Positions 40,388 through 48,534 of a stretch of 64,000 nucleotides of DNA are shown here, piece after piece. The notes beneath the pieces are model-generated. The model was given only the letters and a program-made list of their open reading frames with translations, was not told the origin of the DNA and did not search any database. This DNA comes from Nonomuraea sp. MG754425 (lineage in GTDB: Bacteria; Actinomycetota; Actinomycetes; Streptosporangiales; Streptosporangiaceae), in assembly GCF_021699195.1 (NCBI RefSeq), contig NZ_SSXE01000018.1:1-64000 (forward strand). Direction: 5' to 3'. The position numbers and the translations under genes are program-made. Position 1 is the stretch's first letter; every line of letters begins with the position of its first letter.

Positions 40388-41578
40388 CTATCGGTCACGC
40401 GCCTTGAGGCTGGCCTGGTCGGCGGCGGTGCGGCCGGCCTTCCAGCCCTCCTGGTCCCAGGAGGTGCGGATCGCGTGCGAGACCAGGTTCGGGAACATGC
40501 GCTCGACCGCCTGCTCCACCTCCTGTTCGCGGGCCGCCAGCACCGGCACCAGGTCGGTGCCCCGGCTGGCGCTCTCCTGCGCGACCGCCTCCGCTGTGGC
40601 CTCGGCGAGCCGCTCCCCGATCCTTGCGGCGAACGCCGACAGGAACGACTGGCGGAATGTCTTGTTCCTCGACCGGCCGGTGCCGTGCTTCTTGGTGCCC
40701 GAGTTCACCAGCGCGGTCTGCGCCTGCACCAGCAGCGAGGTGAACAACATCTCCACCCAGGACAGGTCCGCCGCGAACCCCAGCACGGTGGCGAACCCCA
40801 GCTCCTTCGACCAGATCACCCGGCACCTGTTGGCCTCGGCGACGAGGTTGAGCAGCACGGCCTTGGGCTGCTCGTACGGCGCGTCGATGCCGACCCGGAT
40901 GCCCGCCGGGGCCTCGCCCCCGCCCGGCTGCGCATCCAGCATCGCCGTGTCGATGCTGTACTTGACCATCAGGCTCTGCGCCGCCGACGTGAACGTCTGC
41001 GCCTCCGCCTCGTACGGCGTCGACTCGGCTTTGGCGAGCAGCGCCCGCACCCGCGTGAGCGTCTTCTCGCTGACCGCGTGCGGGCGTGCCCGGACCGTGC
41101 GGCGGGCGGCCCCGGGCAGGGGGCCGAGCGACTCCAGCCTGGGCAGCCCGGTCAGCAACTTCAGCAGCTCCAGCACGCCGGAGACGGTCACCAGCCGGCC
41201 GGCCCCCGTCCCGTCGCGTGCCTGCCGCGCCGCCAGGTAGCCGCCCTTCCACCACACCACGGCCTCCAAGGCGGCGAGCTGCTCGCGCCAGCGCTCATCC
41301 ACCGTGGCCGGCGCGTAGGCCCGCAGCTCCCAGGCGATGAGGTCGGCCGCCGTCCGCCCGTGCCAGTCGCTCAGCCGCCTGGCCGCGATCCTGACCACGT
41401 CGGCGGGCTGCCAGCCGGTGCGCCACAACCCCGAGATCGCACGGGCCGCGGCCTCCATCAGCACCCGATCGGCGTCGTCCCCGTCGGCCAGGAAGGCGGC
41501 GGCGGAGTCGAAGGCCGCCTCATCGTCGCGGGCCAGCGCCTCCAACGCCGCACCGATCAGCTCACTGGCCTTGCTCAC
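40388..41578 (-). CDS. DUF2786 domain protein
   Basis: The protein has 396 residues, starting with ATG 41578. KTLTRVRALLAKAESTPYEA followed by EAQTFTSAAQSLMVKYSIDT (about residues 173-212) is the DUF2786 signature found in phage, plasmid and actinobacterial proteins. The N-terminal 160 residues are helical, and the C-terminus has a basic KKHGTGRSRNKTFRQSFLSA stretch followed by long helices. There is no membrane segment. Biochemical function of the family is unknown; an effect on nucleic acids is often supposed. It stands alone; the next gene downstream carries a LexA-like box. Confidence 0.82.
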   Translation of the reverse strand: MSKASELIGAALEALARDDEAAFDSAAAFLADGDDADRVLMEAAARAISGLWRTGWQPADVVRIAARRLSDWHGRTAADLIAWELRAYAPATVDERWREQLAALEAVVWWKGGYLAARQARDGTGAGRLVTVSGVLELLKLLTGLPRLESLGPLPGAARRTVRARPHAVSEKTLTRVRALLAKAESTPYEAEAQTFTSAAQSLMVKYSIDTAMLDAQPGGGEAPAGIRVGIDAPYEQPKAVLLNLVAEANRCRVIWSKELGFATVLGFAADLSWVEMLFTSLLVQAQTALVNSGTKKHGTGRSRNKTFRQSFLSAFAARIGERLAEATAEAVAQESASRGTDLVPVLAAREQEVEQAVERMFPNLVSHAIRTSWDQEGWKAGRTAADQASLKARDR

Positions 41579-41743
41579 ACGCGCCGTCCACCTCGAAGAT
41601 AGTCCGCCAGAACTTCACCGTGACGGAACCCCGTCCCTGCTCACCGGTGCGGCGGAAGGTGGCGAGGTTCGGGCCGACCCCAGCCGTGTCGTTCCCACCG
41701 GCGCAAGCCACCTTGAGTCTCGGTTCTCAAGCTGCGGAGAATA

Positions 41744-41968
41744 CTACCCGGAGGCGCTTGAGCGGCCGTGAAGGCCCAGCCCGGACCAGAGACCCTGAGC
41801 CCTCGCGCTCCGCCGCCGGTTCACCCAACCGCCCAGGGTGTTGGCGTTGATGCCACACTCGCGCGCCACCGGCGCGACTGTCCGACTGCCTTCCAGCGCG
41901 GGGGCCGGTGATGATGAGCAGGGCGGTGTCGGGAGGTGCATGGCCTGGCTTACCGCTCTGGCCGTCAT
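41744..41968 (-). pseudogene. IS3-type transposase OrfA remnant
   Basis: The frame contains GSRTVAPVARECGINANTLG followed by GWVNRRR, matching the helix-turn-helix of IS3-family OrfA (VARELGINxxTLxxWV). Frames on both sides are lost, and neither OrfB nor terminal repeats are seen. It lies just before the MarR gene and overlaps its 3' end slightly. Confidence 0.55.
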
Positions 41969-42405
41969 GAGGGGTGGTCGCGCATGTCACGGGGGAGTCG
42001 GGCCAGAGTCCGCGCGGCGCGCAGGAAGGTTGCGCGGTCGGCTGGCGGCAGCCGGTCGAGCAGGCGGTCCTCGCCGGCTTGGATGGCGGTGCGTACGGAC
42101 CGATGAAGGCGGGCGCCTTCGGCGGTGATCGCGAGGATGCGGGCGCGCCGGTCGCGGGGGTCGGGGTCCCGGGTGATCAGCCCTGCGTCCTGGAGCCTGT
42201 CGAGGGTGCTGATGATGCGGGTCTTGTCCGCGCCGATCGCCTCGGCGAGGGCGGCCTGCGTGCGTACGGCGGTGTCGGCCAGGGCGGTGAGCACCGCGTA
42301 GCCCCACATGGAGATCCCGTGCGCGGCCAGCACGGGCTGCTCGGCGGCGATGAGCGACTGCACCAGGGGCTGCAGCATGGCCGCGAGATCAGGACGAGCT
42401 GTCAC
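41965..42405 (-). CDS. MarR-family transcriptional regulator
   Basis: The protein has 146 residues. The winged HTH has QAALAEAIGADKTRIISTLD and the wing DAGLITRDPDPRDRRARILAIT, the classic MarR DxRxR signature. It is divergent from the RidA-family gene at 42458, separated by 52 bp. MarR proteins usually repress a neighbouring gene and respond to small phenolic or oxidant ligands. Confidence 0.9.
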   Translation of the reverse strand: MTARPDLAAMLQPLVQSLIAAEQPVLAAHGISMWGYAVLTALADTAVRTQAALAEAIGADKTRIISTLDRLQDAGLITRDPDPRDRRARILAITAEGARLHRSVRTAIQAGEDRLLDRLPPADRATFLRAARTLARLPRDMRDHPS

Positions 42406-42422
42406 AGCACTAACCGTACTCG

Positions 42423-42451
42423 TTGACAGATGATAAGCACATGTAGATTAT
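42423..42451 (+). promoter_or_regulatory. probable promoter of the RidA gene
   Basis: TTGACA (42423-42428), 17 bp, then GATTAT (42446-42451) lies only 7 bp upstream of the RidA start at 42458. The leader would be very short or absent. The stretch is A/T-rich in its surroundings and also serves the divergent MarR gene. Confidence 0.5.
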
Positions 42452-42457
42452 AGGCGG

Positions 42458-42871
42458 ATGCCTAGTAATTCTGCTGTCCGACTGATTCGCGACGATCGGC
42501 TCGCTCAAGCCGTCGACTACGCCTACGCCGCGGTCGCCGACACCCCCGTGCGCTGCGTGTGGGTGGCCGGCGCCTGCCCCCTCGACCTTGACGGCAAGAC
42601 TGTCGCCCCTGGCGACTACGCCGCCCAGACCCACCAGGTGATGCGCAACCTCGTCACCGCGCTCGACGGCGCCGGCGCGTCCCTGACCGACATCGCCAAA
42701 AGCACCGTCTACGTCGCCTCCTCCCGCCAAGCCGACCTCAGCACCGCCTGGGAGGTCTACCGCGAGTACATGGGGGACCATGACGCGCCGAGCACGCTGC
42801 TCGGGGTAACCGTGCTCGGCTACACCGATCAACTGGTCGAAGTCGAGGCCGTGGCGGTGATCCGCGCCTGA
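42458..42871 (+). CDS. RidA-family (YjgF/YER057c/UK114) protein
   Basis: The protein has 137 residues. The pattern VWVAGACPLDLDGKTVAPGD, QTHQVMRNLVTALDGAGASL, VYVASSRQADLSTAW and EVEAVAVIRA is that of the RidA superfamily. These proteins hydrolyse reactive enamine/imine intermediates, or act as related deaminases. In this member the arginine of the canonical RVEIE motif is replaced (LVEVEAVA), so it may belong to a Rid subgroup rather than true RidA. Probably controlled by the divergent MarR. Confidence 0.85.
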   Translation: MPSNSAVRLIRDDRLAQAVDYAYAAVADTPVRCVWVAGACPLDLDGKTVAPGDYAAQTHQVMRNLVTALDGAGASLTDIAKSTVYVASSRQADLSTAWEVYREYMGDHDAPSTLLGVTVLGYTDQLVEVEAVAVIRA

Positions 42872-42930
42872 TGCACGTTCGAGCCGTTGGGACGAGCCGC
42901 GCGAGGCACGGGGGATCCTGACTGACCGCA

Positions 42931-42950
42931 ACCCCCACCTTTGCGGGGGT
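42931..42950. terminator. weak candidate terminator
   Basis: ACCCCC (42931-42936) and GGGGGT (42945-42950) with an eight-base loop, 60 bp after the RidA stop. The stem is short but all G/C plus one A/T. Confidence 0.35.
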
Positions 42951-43163
42951 GCGGGCATGCTCGCCGCTCTCGCCCCGGTCGAAACCAGCCGCCGCGTGAT
43001 GCCCTGCCGGACCCGGACCACCTCTGGGGAGGAGCCGCCACGCACCATGATCCTGGTTGGCCAGGACCGCCGGTGCCGCGCTAGGCGAGCTCTGGCGGAC
43101 GGCCGGCATGGCGTCTCGGCGGCTGTCGGCTCGTCGCTGCCGACGGAAGAACGCGGGAGGACC

Positions 43164-43955
43164 TCACGATTGACTGAGGTGCCGCGCGGGGGCCAGCAGG
43201 TTGTGCACGATGACGATGAGCCCGTCCATGACGCGCTCGAACGCTTCGTCCACGCTCATCAGGGGAGCGGCGGCGACCGCTTCGCGCAGGTGGGGAACGG
43301 CCAGGGCGGGATGTGCCCGCAGCCAGAGCGGCGGGACCGGGGTGTGTTCCATGACCGGCTCGCCCTGGTCCTGGCGGTAGTCCACGAGCAGGACGAATCC
43401 AAAGACGCGCAGTGTCAGGTCGCTGTGCACGAACTGAGCGTCGGCGACGCTCAGCCCGATGGCACGCAGCATGCCCAGGAACGCATCGGTGTGGGTCAGG
43501 CGATTCGGGTGGATCGCGGAGCCGTCGATCTGCTCGTCCAGCGACACCAGCAGGGCGCGTGGATGGCGCCGGTAGACCGCGCGCAGCGCGGCGCCGTACT
43601 CCCGGATGCTGCGCTCCCACTGCTCGGGATCAGGCTGCGGCGCCGGCCATTGCTCGATGAACAGCGCGACCGCGCGGGCCACGATCTCGTCGCGGTCCTC
43701 GACGTAGTTGTACAGGGCTCGTACCGTCACGCCGAGATGCTCGGCGAGCAGTCGCATGGTCACGGACCGGAAGCCGCGCGCGCCGGCCAGGTCGAGCATC
43801 GCCTGGGCGATGTGGTCCTTGGTCAGGGTCGGCCGGCCCTTGCGTGTGAGCGGCCGCCGGCGGCGGGAGCCTTTGGCGTCGGCGGTTTCCGCGCCGGCGG
43901 TGGCCCTGTCGGGATCACGAGACACCGTCTGAGCATAGCTCTCATTAAACTTCAC
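43164..43955 (-). CDS. TetR-family regulator of the divergent efflux pump
   Basis: The protein has 263 residues with a basic, disordered N-terminus of about 40 residues. The HTH is TKDHIAQAMLDLAGARGFRS with GVTVRALYNYVEDRDEIV. The C-terminal domain shows YRRHPRALLVSLDEQIDGSA and FERVMDGL, as in TetR_C_1-like repressors. It is divergent from the DHA2 transporter at 44035 with a 79-bp spacer, a standard repressor/efflux arrangement. The spacer also carries an iron-box-like sequence, so the pump may answer to two signals. Confidence 0.87.
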   Translation of the reverse strand: MKFNESYAQTVSRDPDRATAGAETADAKGSRRRRPLTRKGRPTLTKDHIAQAMLDLAGARGFRSVTMRLLAEHLGVTVRALYNYVEDRDEIVARAVALFIEQWPAPQPDPEQWERSIREYGAALRAVYRRHPRALLVSLDEQIDGSAIHPNRLTHTDAFLGMLRAIGLSVADAQFVHSDLTLRVFGFVLLVDYRQDQGEPVMEHTPVPPLWLRAHPALAVPHLREAVAAAPLMSVDEAFERVMDGLIVIVHNLLAPARHLSQS

Positions 43956-43992
43956 ACACCGTTGACTTTAGCGTTCGGCCCCGGCACCCTTC

Positions 43993-44011
43993 TTAGGTGA
44001 GCCTTACCAAA
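43993..44011. promoter_or_regulatory. DtxR/IdeR iron-box-like palindrome
   Basis: TTAGGTGAGCCTTACCAAA matches the iron-box consensus TTAGGTTAGSCTAACCTAA at 16 of 19 positions. It lies 23 bp before the DHA2 transporter start at 44035, an appropriate place for iron-dependent repression. Recognition by DtxR/IdeR-type proteins is inference. Confidence 0.55.
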
Positions 44012-44034
44012 ATGCACCTCCCCGGAGGTCCCCG

Positions 44035-45639
44035 ATGACCGCGCCGACCGCCGGCCGGCCCGGGACCGTACGCGGGCGCGCCCTCCTCGGCCTGGTCATC
44101 GCCGGCACCGCGCTGGTCGTGATCGACATGACCATCGTGACCATCGCCCTGCCCGCCATCCAGGCCGACCTCCGCGGCACCCTCGCCGGCATCCAGTGGG
44201 TGATCATCAGCTACATGATCACCATGGGCGCGGTGACCCAGGTCGCCGGCAGCCTGTCCGACCGCATCGGCCGGCGTCGCATGTACCTGCTCGGCATCGC
44301 CCTGTTCACCGCCGCATCCATCGTCTGCGGCGCGGCGCCGACCACCGTGGTGCTCGACCTCGCCCGTGCCGTCCAGGGGATCGGTGGCGCCATCCTGATG
44401 GTCAACGCGCTTCCCCTGCTCTCCCGGCAACTGGACGGCGAACGGCGCAACATGGCCATCTCCACCTGGGGCAGCGCTGCCACCGCGGCCGGCCTGATCG
44501 CCCCGCTGCTGGGCGGCATCCTCGTCGACACGCTCGGCTGGCGTGCGATCTTCCTGATCAACGTCCCGATCGGCGCCGCGGCCTTCGTGATGTGCCTGCG
44601 AACCCTTCCCGCCGACGTCACCACCCGGGATCGACGGGGAGCCCGGCACGGCCGCACCGACTGGGCGGGCACCACCCTGCTGATCGGCGCACTCGCCCTG
44701 GCCAACCTGGCCCTGCTACGCGGCGAAGACCAGGGCTGGGGATCGGCGGCGACCTTGACGCAGCTCACGATCGCCACCGTCCTGTTCGCCGTCTTCCTCC
44801 TCCTCCAATCCCGGACCGGCGCCCCCACCCTGGACCTCGCCCTGTTCCGCAAGCCCGCCTTCACCGGCGCCGCCCTGGGGATCTTCATCTCCCGCGTCCT
44901 GACCATCGGCGGCACGGTCTACTTCGTGCAGTTCTTCCAGGGATCGATGCACCTGAACCCCACCCAAAGCGGCCTGCTGCTCACCCCCGTCTTCCTCGCC
45001 CAGATGGCGGCGGGCATGCTCGGCGGCAAACTCCTGAGCCGATACGCTCCCGGCCACGTCATCGCCGTCGGCTACGCCTGCAAAGCGGCCGGCGCCGCGC
45101 TGCTGGCGCCGGCCTTCACCCCGGCTGTCTCCCCGTGGCTCCTGATCGTCCCCCTGCTCATCTGGGGCGTCGGCGGCGGCATCGCCGGCGCACCGGTGAT
45201 GGCCGTCGCGATGAACGTCACCGACACAGAGCGGGCCGGGATGGTCGCCGGCACGATCACCAGCCTGGCCTCCATCGGCGCCGGCATCGGCACCGCCGTC
45301 CTCGGCGCCGTCTACACCGCCCGCATCGCCGACGTCATCGCCACCGCGTCACCCCTGCCCGCCGCAGCGCGCGAGGCCGTCCTCTCCGCCGCCGCCGACG
45401 GCGACATCCAGCACGTCCTGGACCTCGCCCCCGCCGCCACCCGCGCCACCATCGAGGCCCTCCTCGGCGACGCCATCGCCTCCGGCGCCTCGGCCGTGCT
45501 CTACAGCTCCGCCGGCCTGGCCCTCATCACCATCGCGCTGGTACTGACCCTCATCAGCCAACGCAACCTCCCCCGACCCGCAGCAAGCAACCAGCGGGCC
45601 GACCCACATCCACAGCAGGAGGGACGGCCCAGCCCCTGA
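44035..45639 (+). CDS. MFS transporter, DHA2 (14-helix) type
   Basis: ATG 44035 after GGAGGTC gives 534 residues with about fourteen membrane helices. MFS motif A is GSLSDRIGRRRMYLLG near residue 80. LVVIDMTIVTIALPAI in the first helix is the DHA2 motif D1 type, and QGIGGAILMVNALPL carries the motif B region. Such pumps export drugs, dyes or natural products with proton antiport. The ribosome binding site is part of ACCTCC-CC-GGAGGT, so the start may be hidden by a hairpin. TetR is divergent, and an iron-box-like site is upstream; a siderophore or metal-linked substrate is possible. Confidence 0.9.
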   Translation: MTAPTAGRPGTVRGRALLGLVIAGTALVVIDMTIVTIALPAIQADLRGTLAGIQWVIISYMITMGAVTQVAGSLSDRIGRRRMYLLGIALFTAASIVCGAAPTTVVLDLARAVQGIGGAILMVNALPLLSRQLDGERRNMAISTWGSAATAAGLIAPLLGGILVDTLGWRAIFLINVPIGAAAFVMCLRTLPADVTTRDRRGARHGRTDWAGTTLLIGALALANLALLRGEDQGWGSAATLTQLTIATVLFAVFLLLQSRTGAPTLDLALFRKPAFTGAALGIFISRVLTIGGTVYFVQFFQGSMHLNPTQSGLLLTPVFLAQMAAGMLGGKLLSRYAPGHVIAVGYACKAAGAALLAPAFTPAVSPWLLIVPLLIWGVGGGIAGAPVMAVAMNVTDTERAGMVAGTITSLASIGAGIGTAVLGAVYTARIADVIATASPLPAAAREAVLSAAADGDIQHVLDLAPAATRATIEALLGDAIASGASAVLYSSAGLALITIALVLTLISQRNLPRPAASNQRADPHPQQEGRPSP

Positions 45640-45712
45640 TCGTCCTCCATCGCATCGGCCTTCGAGATCCATCGAGGCCGTCCGCCGCCTTGGCCCGACC
45701 AGGCAGCATAGT

Positions 45713-46187
45713 GTGACCAACTCGGCGGGGCCGATCACGCGCGAGGCCCACGGTGCGCCCTCAGCGGCAGGTGCCGCGGTATGGAAGGCAAGTCCCACCT
45801 GCTCATCGCCCTGGGCGCCGAAGCCGCCATGGCCGGCTACCGAGTCAAGTACATCCTGGCCGCATCCCTGGTCAACGAACTCGTCCTGGGCAAACCATCG
45901 CCCGCTACGGCCGCTACGACCTGCTCTGCCTGGACGAACTCGGCTACCTGAAACTCGACGAACGCGGCGCCAACCTCCTGTTCCAGGTCCTCACCGAACG
46001 AGAAGAACGCGCCAGCGTCGCCATCGCCTCCAACGAGTCCTTCGCCGGCTGGACCAAGACCTGCGCAGAGCCGCGCCTCTGCGCTGCGATCGTCGACCGT
46101 CTCACCTTCAACGCCGCCATCATCGACACCGGCACTCGTTCCTACCGGCTCGCTCAGACTGAGGCCCAGCACTCCCTTCACGGCTGA
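45713..46187 (+). pseudogene. istB: IS21-type IstB ATPase, frameshifted and 5' truncated
   Basis: One frame reads GMEGKSHLLIALGAEAAMAG and RVKYILAASLVNELVLGK (about 45778-45895), with the Walker A degraded from GTGKS to MEGKS. Another frame continues ARYGRYDLLCLDELGYLKLD and EREERASVAIASNESFAGWT to a stop at 46187. Together they form the IstB helper ATPase with a frameshift and a loss of about ten residues near 45895. The N-terminus and the IstA partner are absent. Confidence 0.75.
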
Positions 46188-46210
46188 CCGCGGTCAGCCC
46201 GTCGTTCAGT

Positions 46211-46274
46211 GCGTGAGCATCGCCTGCCCGCTCGACATGAGCTCGCGCGCCCGCTGGGCAGGCGATGCTCACGC
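46211..46274. repeat. 19-bp perfect inverted repeat
   Basis: GCGTGAGCATCGCCTGCCC (46211-46229) and its exact complement GGGCAGGCGATGCTCACGC (46256-46274) enclose 26 bases. It lies just after the IstB relic and before the end of the methyltransferase gene. It may be a terminator for the minus-strand gene or a leftover element end. Confidence 0.75.
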
Positions 46275-46322
46275 CATGCAGGGTTCGGGGACGCAGTCCC
46301 CGAGTCCGCAGGCGGACAAGGG

Positions 46323-46979
46323 TCAAGCCCGGGGGCTGGTGTCCTTGAGTACGTCGTAGCCGACGAAGTGGAACATGCGCTCGCCGAGAGCCAGCGGCTG
46401 GGGCCGGCCCGTGAAGCGATGCACCCCTACGCCGAAACCCGCCTGCGGGTCGGAGAGCCACGTCCGGTCGAATCCTCGGTCCTCGAACCAGGTGCAGATC
46501 CGCGGGACTCGGTCTGGCGCGCTGCGGTGCCGCGTCCAGATGATGGTGGCACCGGTGGCGCATAGCTGTGGGCAGAAGCCGATCGTGCGCTCGATGTCCT
46601 CGTCGGTGATGTTGCCGAATATTCCGCAAGCCAGCACGATGTCGGCTGGCACCATGTCCTGGTAGTGGTCGGTGAGCGCAGCGTCTGCCGTCACCACCTC
46701 GACTTGGTCCAGTCCGGCGGCTGCGGCCGCAGCCTGGGCAATCGCGGTGTTGCGCGGGTCCAGTTCGACCATACGCGCCCGGACATCGCCACGACGGGGA
46801 TGATCGACTATCGCGCCGAGAAGGTCCCGGCCTTGCCCCGAGCACAAGCTGATCACCTTCAGCCGACCAGGCGGGCGAGCGTCCAAAGCCAGCCGAAGCT
46901 GGTCCTGGACGACCTGCAGTCGCCGCGCCAGGACGGAGTTGTCAAGGTCGTACTCGTCGTGCCAGGTCTGCCAGTCCAT
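46323..46979 (-). CDS. class I SAM-dependent methyltransferase
   Basis: The protein has 218 residues. Motif I is VISLCSGQGRDLLG (about residues 42-55), post-I is RARMVELDPRNTAIAQAA, and ADIVLACGIFGNITDEDIE corresponds to motif II and its loop. The C-terminus has TWFEDRGFDRTWL and GVGVHRFTG. This is a Rossmann-type methyltransferase of unknown substrate. It begins next to a decayed WD40-like gene and ends beside mobile-element DNA, so it may be a surviving passenger of that region. Confidence 0.82.
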   Translation of the reverse strand: MDWQTWHDEYDLDNSVLARRLQVVQDQLRLALDARPPGRLKVISLCSGQGRDLLGAIVDHPRRGDVRARMVELDPRNTAIAQAAAAAAGLDQVEVVTADAALTDHYQDMVPADIVLACGIFGNITDEDIERTIGFCPQLCATGATIIWTRHRSAPDRVPRICTWFEDRGFDRTWLSDPQAGFGVGVHRFTGRPQPLALGERMFHFVGYDVLKDTSPRA

Positions 46980-46994
46980 GGCTGCACCCTACGG

Positions 46995-47636
46995 TCGCCC
47001 TGTCGAACAGTCCCAACGAATATTGCTAGCAAGCCCACCGCCTTGCCGTCGCGCACGTCGCGTAGCTGGGTCCGGTCGCCCGTCTGGATCAGCGAGACCT
47101 GGCCGCCCGGGCCGAGCCTGCCGAAGTTGATCGAGGAGTTCGCCGGGGAGATGGAGAGGTCAGAGGTCAATGGAGAAGACCCGGTCCTCGATGAGGTAGC
47201 GGAACGTCCGGCGCTCGAAGGCGCCCTGGGGCTGCTCACCGCCAATGTCCGCGTTGCTCAGCAGCGGCACCGTGGTGAGAAGTTGCGCGTCGGCCATTCG
47301 CCGGAACTGAACCTCGTCGTCGGTGATCGAGGCGAGCAGCTTCCCGTCCCCGCTGACCGTCACCGTGCCTGCGTTCCAGGCTCCTTGCGGGCCGGCGCCG
47401 TCTTTGAGGCCGATGTCCAGGACGGACCCGTCCTTCAGGTTGGTCAGGCGTACCGTCTGGGCCCGCGGCGTCGCCAGCCATGTGCGGTCCGCGCCGGCCA
47501 CCGCGCCGGCGGCGGCAAGCCGCGTGCGCTCGCCGGTCCGTGGGTTCCACCGCTGTCTCTTGCCGGGATCGCCGTCAGTGAGTACGCGTGATTCGATGCG
47601 CCCGGCCCGGACAAAGTTCGCATCATGACAGCTCAT
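46995..47636 (-). pseudogene. WD40-like repeat protein remnant
   Basis: An ATG at 47636 has a good AAGGAGGAG upstream and opens 158 residues to a stop at 47160. The text has WD-like pieces (KRQRWNPRTGERTRL, QTVRLTNLKDGSVLDIGL, TVTVSGDGKLLASITDDEVQ). The sequence then appears to continue in another frame (SINFGRLGPGGQVSLIQTGD, RTQLRDVRDGKAVGLLAIFV) to about 47000. This suggests the C-terminal blades of a longer propeller protein broken by a frameshift. The 47160-47636 part may still be translated. No signal peptide. Confidence 0.45.
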
Positions 47637-47666
47637 GGCGACTCCTCCTTCCTGGCGAGGAAGTCG

Positions 47667-47704
47667 CGGCGGAGCCCCCGTCCTTCAGGCGGGGGAGGAC
47701 GCCG
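47667..47704 (+). ncRNA. IS605/IS607-type right-end hairpin, possible omega-RNA 3' end relic
   Basis: CGGCG-GAG-CCCCCG-TCCTTCAGG-CGGGGG-AGGA-CGCCG: a two-part stem with the loop TCCTTCAGG. CCCCGTCCTTCAGG-type hairpins with a following GGGGAGGA are familiar at the right ends of TnpB-carrying IS605/IS607 elements, where they form the scaffold of the guide RNA. The few codons before it (EEVAAEPPSFRRG, from about 47659) are compatible with a TnpB tail. No TnpB gene remains, so this is a relic at best. Confidence 0.5.
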
Positions 47705-47751
47705 ACAAGTCGTACTGAACTTCTGAGCCGTCTGCCGCATCCAAGCTCAGC

Positions 47752-48300
47752 ATGAAGATCCTTACCGCGTTCGCCGCAGCCGCGACCTTGATCGCCGTCC
47801 CCGCCCCGGCTCAGGCCGCCACCCCGGCCTGTCCGGCACCGTCCCAGGCGGAGCTGAAGGAGACGAAGACCGACAAGCCGGCTCATGGTGCGAAGGCCCT
47901 CAAGGGGGTCCGCGTCCAGCACCTCCCCAAAGGCTTCGTCTACGGCCAGGTCGTGGCCGCCGAACACGATGGCGTCACCGAGTACGGCTACCGCTGGTCC
48001 GACGACCGCGACAGCGTGGACCGCAGGCACCGGAGCCTGTGGGTGCGGGTGGTGTGCTGGCCGAAGGCCGACAAGCCGGCGTCCCTGACGAAACTGCCCG
48101 TCACTGAGGGCAGGTTCGCGAACGACCCGCAGGTCGTGAAGCTGGGCGGCAGGAAGGTTCTCAGCATGGAGGGCGACGGCGCGCTGGGGCACGGCCGGTA
48201 CGTCGGCTGGGTGCATCGTCAGGGCGTCGTCGTGACCGTGATGGCCAGCCGGCCCCTGGCGCCAGAACTGGCCGCCGTGATCAAGGGCATCAAGCTCTGA
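47752..48300 (+). CDS. small secreted protein of unknown function
   Basis: The protein has 182 residues. The signal peptide is clear (MKILTAFAAAATLIAVPAPA, cleaved after AQA near residue 22). Two cysteines in the mature protein (about residues 27 and 103) could form a disulfide. YGYRWSDDRDSVDRRHRSLW and RVVCWPKADKPA look like a compact beta-rich domain. No family is recognised. Transcribed alone, 48 bp after the IS605-like hairpin. Confidence 0.65.
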   Translation: MKILTAFAAAATLIAVPAPAQAATPACPAPSQAELKETKTDKPAHGAKALKGVRVQHLPKGFVYGQVVAAEHDGVTEYGYRWSDDRDSVDRRHRSLWVRVVCWPKADKPASLTKLPVTEGRFANDPQVVKLGGRKVLSMEGDGALGHGRYVGWVHRQGVVVTVMASRPLAPELAAVIKGIKL

Positions 48301-48534
48301 CACGTGGATCAACCTCAGCCAAGCAGGCGGCAGCGAACCCAGGCCAGTGATCGCCGGTCAAGGTTCGGTCGGGGACAGGGCGTCAGTGCTGTTACGTGCC
48401 CGGCCACTTCGAGCTGACCGGGAAGAGCGCCAGATCCGCCTGCATCGTGAATCGTCGCAGGGCGACAACCTGTCGTCCGTCTCGACGCATGGTGCTGAGT
48501 CGTTCGCTACCCGCATGACCTTCAAGGGGCGCCC
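48301..48534. other. no gene recognised
   Basis: Spacer between converging genes. A minus-strand frame ending VVALRRFTMQADLALFPVSS has no start or family features and is left uncalled. Confidence 0.35.

Noticed and set aside
42433-42451. Palindrome around ACATGT as MarR operator
   Set aside because: Beyond the six central bases the arms match poorly; kept only as a promoter.
48392-48534. Minus-strand fragment ending QADLALFPVSSKWPGT
   Set aside because: No start codon context or recognisable family; may be a relic but unsupported.
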